From: Megasphaera paucivorans
Lineage (GTDB): Bacteria; Bacillota; Negativicutes; Veillonellales; Megasphaeraceae
DNA: 64,000 bases
Reading direction: 5' to 3'
Assembly: GCF_900103535.1 (NCBI RefSeq)
Contig: NZ_FNHQ01000008.1
Span: 38,381-102,380, forward strand
Below, piece by piece: positions 61,901-64,000 of this stretch. A program made the translations under genes and the position numbers. The first letter of the stretch is position 1. The number at the start of each line of letters is the position of its first letter. A model generated the notes under the pieces. It saw nothing but the letters and a program-made list of their open reading frames with translations. It did no database searches and had not been told where the DNA came from.

Positions 61901-63613
61901 ATGCAAATCGATTTATTGTTAAAAAATGCATATGTTTTTAATGTGTATTTTAAAAAATTTATAGTAGGCAATATTGCAATTTCCGGAGATAAATTTCTTT
62001 ATATTGGAATAAAAAAACCTCCTGTCATACCTAAAAAGGTTATTGATTTGTCAGGAAGATATATAATTCCCGGGCTTGTAGATTGCCACATGCATATTGA
62101 AAGTACGATGTGTGCACCGCGTACATTTTCCAATTGGGTTGTTAAGAACGGTGTTACGACATTGATTGCGGAACCACATGAGATTGCAAATGTTTTTGGA
62201 CTCGAAGGTATTACAGCTATGGCGCAATCTATGAAGGACGGACCGGCAGATATTTATATTGCAATTCCCAGTTCTGTACCATCTACGAATGCCTGCTTAG
62301 AAACAACAGGTGCGGAAATAGGAAGTGACAGTGTTGCAGCTATGCTGCATATGGATAAGGTGATTTGTTTAGGAGAAGTGATGAACGGACACGATATCAT
62401 TGCTGGCCCGGACACTAAAACCAGCCGTCTTGTTCGACAGGTAAAAGAAAATGCTCCGAAATTTCCACTGGAAGGCCATTTACCACGATTTCTTGATTGG
62501 GATCTGGCACAAATTTTGTATAACGGAGTAAACTCTGATCATACGGACCAGACATTGGAAACGATTCGCCAGCGAATTGCCGGTGGTTGTTTTCTGCAAC
62601 TTCAGGAAAAAACGATTAAACCGGAATTCATTCAGTATCTTGTAGAACATAATCTGTTTGAACACTTTGCGATTGTAACAGATGATACTATGCCGGATTC
62701 TTTTATGAAACGAGGCCATTTGAATTATCTTGTAAAAAAAGCCATGAAAGCAGGTCTTACACCCGAACAGGCAATATATGCGGCTACATATACTCCGGCC
62801 AGACGAATGGGATTGTCTGATAAGGGCAGTATTGCCCCAGGGAAAATTGCTGATTTTGTTGTTTTGGATGATCCAAGACAGTTTCATGTTCTTGCTACGT
62901 ATTGCAGCGGCCGAGAAGTTTACCGGAGGAATGCTGTTCAGGAACCGGAAGAACGGGATACTTCATTTCCTTCGCATTTTTATCACAGTGTTCATGTGAC
63001 TCCACGCACGGAAGATAATTTTACACTTCACGTTGAACAAGAAACGGGAAGTGTATGCTGCCGAATTTTGTGTGTTAGTAATAAAACTACATTTGTTCAG
63101 GAAGAAACAGCCGTACTTCCTGTGAAAAATCATGAAATCTGCTGGGAAGATAGTCCATATAATTTGGCTGTTGTTTTTGAACGTCATGGGAAAAATGGCG
63201 GTTGCGGGTATGCATTGGTCGGGGGTGCTGCTATGAAAAAAGGGGCTGCTGCCACTACGTATGCTCATGATCATCATAATTTGCTTGTTATAGGGCAAAC
63301 TAAAGCGGACATGATGCTGGCAGCTAATACAGTTATTGAAAATCAAGGAGGATATGCAGCTGCTATTAATAACACGGTGACGGCGTTTGCAGCACTTCCT
63401 ATTGCAGGAATCTTATCAGATCAGCCGTTAGATGTATTAGGGAAACAAATACAAGGCGTGACGCAGTCGTTGCAGGAATGGGGCTATGATCATCCTAATA
63501 TTATTATGTCCTTGAGTACATTATCTTTGCCTGTCAGTCCAGATATAAAAGTAACGGATAAAGGTATTATAGATGTAAGTAAGCAAAAAATTCTTCCCAT
63601 GATCCTAGACTGA
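61901..63613 (+). CDS. adeC: Adenine deaminase
   Basis: 570 residues. Converts adenine to hypoxanthine and ammonia. Amidohydrolase metal motifs DCHMHIESTM, LIAEPHEIANVFG, MNGHDI, EGHLPRF, DDTMPDSF, and the C-terminal AdeC-specific domain (AYAHDHHNLLVIGQT, PLPVSPDIK-like ending). Length matches the bacterial enzyme (~570-590). In operon with the purine permease 18 nt upstream; together they salvage adenine and release nitrogen. GAGAGGAA precedes the ATG. Confidence 0.95.
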   Translation: MQIDLLLKNAYVFNVYFKKFIVGNIAISGDKFLYIGIKKPPVIPKKVIDLSGRYIIPGLVDCHMHIESTMCAPRTFSNWVVKNGVTTLIAEPHEIANVFGLEGITAMAQSMKDGPADIYIAIPSSVPSTNACLETTGAEIGSDSVAAMLHMDKVICLGEVMNGHDIIAGPDTKTSRLVRQVKENAPKFPLEGHLPRFLDWDLAQILYNGVNSDHTDQTLETIRQRIAGGCFLQLQEKTIKPEFIQYLVEHNLFEHFAIVTDDTMPDSFMKRGHLNYLVKKAMKAGLTPEQAIYAATYTPARRMGLSDKGSIAPGKIADFVVLDDPRQFHVLATYCSGREVYRRNAVQEPEERDTSFPSHFYHSVHVTPRTEDNFTLHVEQETGSVCCRILCVSNKTTFVQEETAVLPVKNHEICWEDSPYNLAVVFERHGKNGGCGYALVGGAAMKKGAAATTYAHDHHNLLVIGQTKADMMLAANTVIENQGGYAAAINNTVTAFAALPIAGILSDQPLDVLGKQIQGVTQSLQEWGYDHPNIIMSLSTLSLPVSPDIKVTDKGIIDVSKQKILPMILD

Positions 63614-63683
63614 ATGACAAGGGGATGAAGTACTCCGGTAAGTATGTATATAGTATGTCCCTTATATGCAGAAAACACAATCA

Positions 63684-63708
63684 AAACTACCTGTATAACA
63701 GGTAGTTT
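63684..63708 (-). repeat. Perfect 11-bp hairpin, candidate IS200-type end or adeC terminator
   Basis: AAACTACCTGT-ATA-ACAGGTAGTTT. Its placement beyond the 3' end of the TnpA fragment fits the subterminal hairpin of an IS200/IS605 right end; it could equally stop the adeC transcript. Confidence 0.5.
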
Positions 63709-63812
63709 GCTCTGCGGCTAGAAGCCTTATTACCTGCCTAGGCCGCAAGGGCCTATGGAAAATCCACCAACCGCACTACACTTACCTGCTGCCCCTCTCC
63801 GAGGGGCGCTTC

Positions 63813-64000
63813 TTATTTATAGGGGTTCCCCGTGAATGGATCTACCAGTTCTTTCAGTGTCATTTGGTCACACACCATATCTTCCTGTAACTGTTCTCGG
63901 ATATATTGTGCTATTACCTTCTGATTTCTTCCCACTGTATCAACGTAGTATCCTTTACACCAAAATTTTCTGTTTCCGTATCGATATTTTAATTACCCAT
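63813..64000 (-). pseudogene. tnpA: IS200/IS605 TnpA transposase, 3' fragment with in-frame stop
   Basis: Reading leftward from the window end, the frame gives LKYRYGNRKFWCKGYYVDTVG, then the helix with the catalytic Tyr in KVIAQYIREQLQED and the family end LVDPFTGNPYK before TAA at 63815-63813. These are the last ~60 residues of the Y1 (HUH) single-strand transposase, which normally has ~130-155. A TAA (63995-63993) interrupts the same frame just before LKYRYGN where relatives continue, suggesting a frameshift or decayed copy. The rest is outside the window. Confidence 0.75.

Larger units (their letters stand above)
63684..64000 (-). mobile_element. IS200/IS605-family element, 3' part, degraded
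   Basis: Runs off the window. It includes the TnpA fragment, and three hairpins beyond its stop: 63791-63807 (GCCCCTC/GAGGGGC), 63739-63755 (TAGGCC/GGCCTA) and 63684-63708. The left boundary is not visible. Confidence 0.6.

Noticed and set aside
1..64000. CRISPR arrays, prophage or toxin-antitoxin pairs
   Set aside because: No regularly spaced repeats, phage structural genes or recognisable toxin-antitoxin pairs were found on either strand.

Overview
The window is a contiguous piece of a low-GC, outer-membrane-bearing (diderm) Firmicute, most likely a Negativicute close to Megasphaera and relatives. The reasons are AT-rich DNA, strong AGGAGG-type ribosome binding sites, tRNA genes with encoded CCA, an autotransporter with a C-terminal beta-barrel ending in Phe, lactate and citrate fermentation genes, and strict-anaerobe oxygen-defence proteins (superoxide reductase, flavodiiron protein). 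The species cannot be fixed from this sequence alone.

Layout. 1-15.3 kb is a housekeeping run on the + strand: 3' part of mfd, a SpoVB/MurJ-type flippase, a MazG protein, HU, a diacylglycerol glycosyltransferase, a YibQ-type deacetylase, a TauE/SafE permease, an SDR, two small membrane-associated proteins, a YbgC-type thioesterase, glutamate racemase, a CofE-like protein, the ITP/XTP pyrophosphatase, a YfcE phosphodiesterase and speD. 15.4-15.65 kb holds tRNA-Pro, tRNA-Gly and tRNA-Arg behind one strong promoter. 16-28.4 kb is a hydroxyacid block: lactate permease, LarA-type nickel racemase, an orphan galactitol-type PTS IIC, a 2-hydroxycarboxylate transporter, a LysR regulator, PEP carboxykinase and citrate lyase citDEF. 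A conserved 36-nt motif lies upstream of both the transporter and pckA. The route implied is citrate uptake, cleavage to acetate and oxaloacetate, then ATP capture by PEP carboxykinase. The CitD acyl carrier lacks the usual prosthetic-group serine.

28.9-32.2 kb carries peptidase T and a TetR-MFS pair. 32.5-38.5 kb is a cyclic-di-GMP signalling block: a GGDEF-EAL protein followed by a complete siaABCD-type partner-switch operon (PP2C phosphatase, SiaB kinase, SiaC phosphoprotein, diguanylate cyclase). 38.7-44 kb, on the - strand, is an oxygen-defence block: superoxide reductase, flavodiiron protein, a triple fusion of acyl-CoA dehydrogenase, ETF-alpha domain and rubredoxin, an Rrf2 regulator and a nitroreductase. 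A near-identical palindrome sits in front of the flavodiiron and fusion genes. 44.2-51.2 kb continues redox defence on the + strand: an ArsR regulator with a four-domain CoA-disulfide reductase/rhodanese/TusA/DsrE protein, a second nitroreductase, an FMN-binding protein, aldehyde dehydrogenase, ferritin and a Cys-type glutathione peroxidase.

51.3-54.2 kb is an AT-rich island with an autotransporter that has no signal peptide or credible start codon, bracketed by two near-identical terminator hairpins. 54.3-63.6 kb returns to ordinary genes: a TPR-like protein, an amidohydrolase, a site-2 protease, a degenerate-GGDEF/EAL phosphodiesterase, an exported protein, HtpX, a purine permease and adenine deaminase. 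The window ends in the 3' part of an IS200/IS605-type TnpA gene on the - strand with an in-frame stop.

The observations I rate highest are the triple-fusion dehydrogenase with its flavodiiron partner and shared operator, the siaABCD operon in a Firmicute, the serine-less CitD, and the start-less autotransporter cassette.
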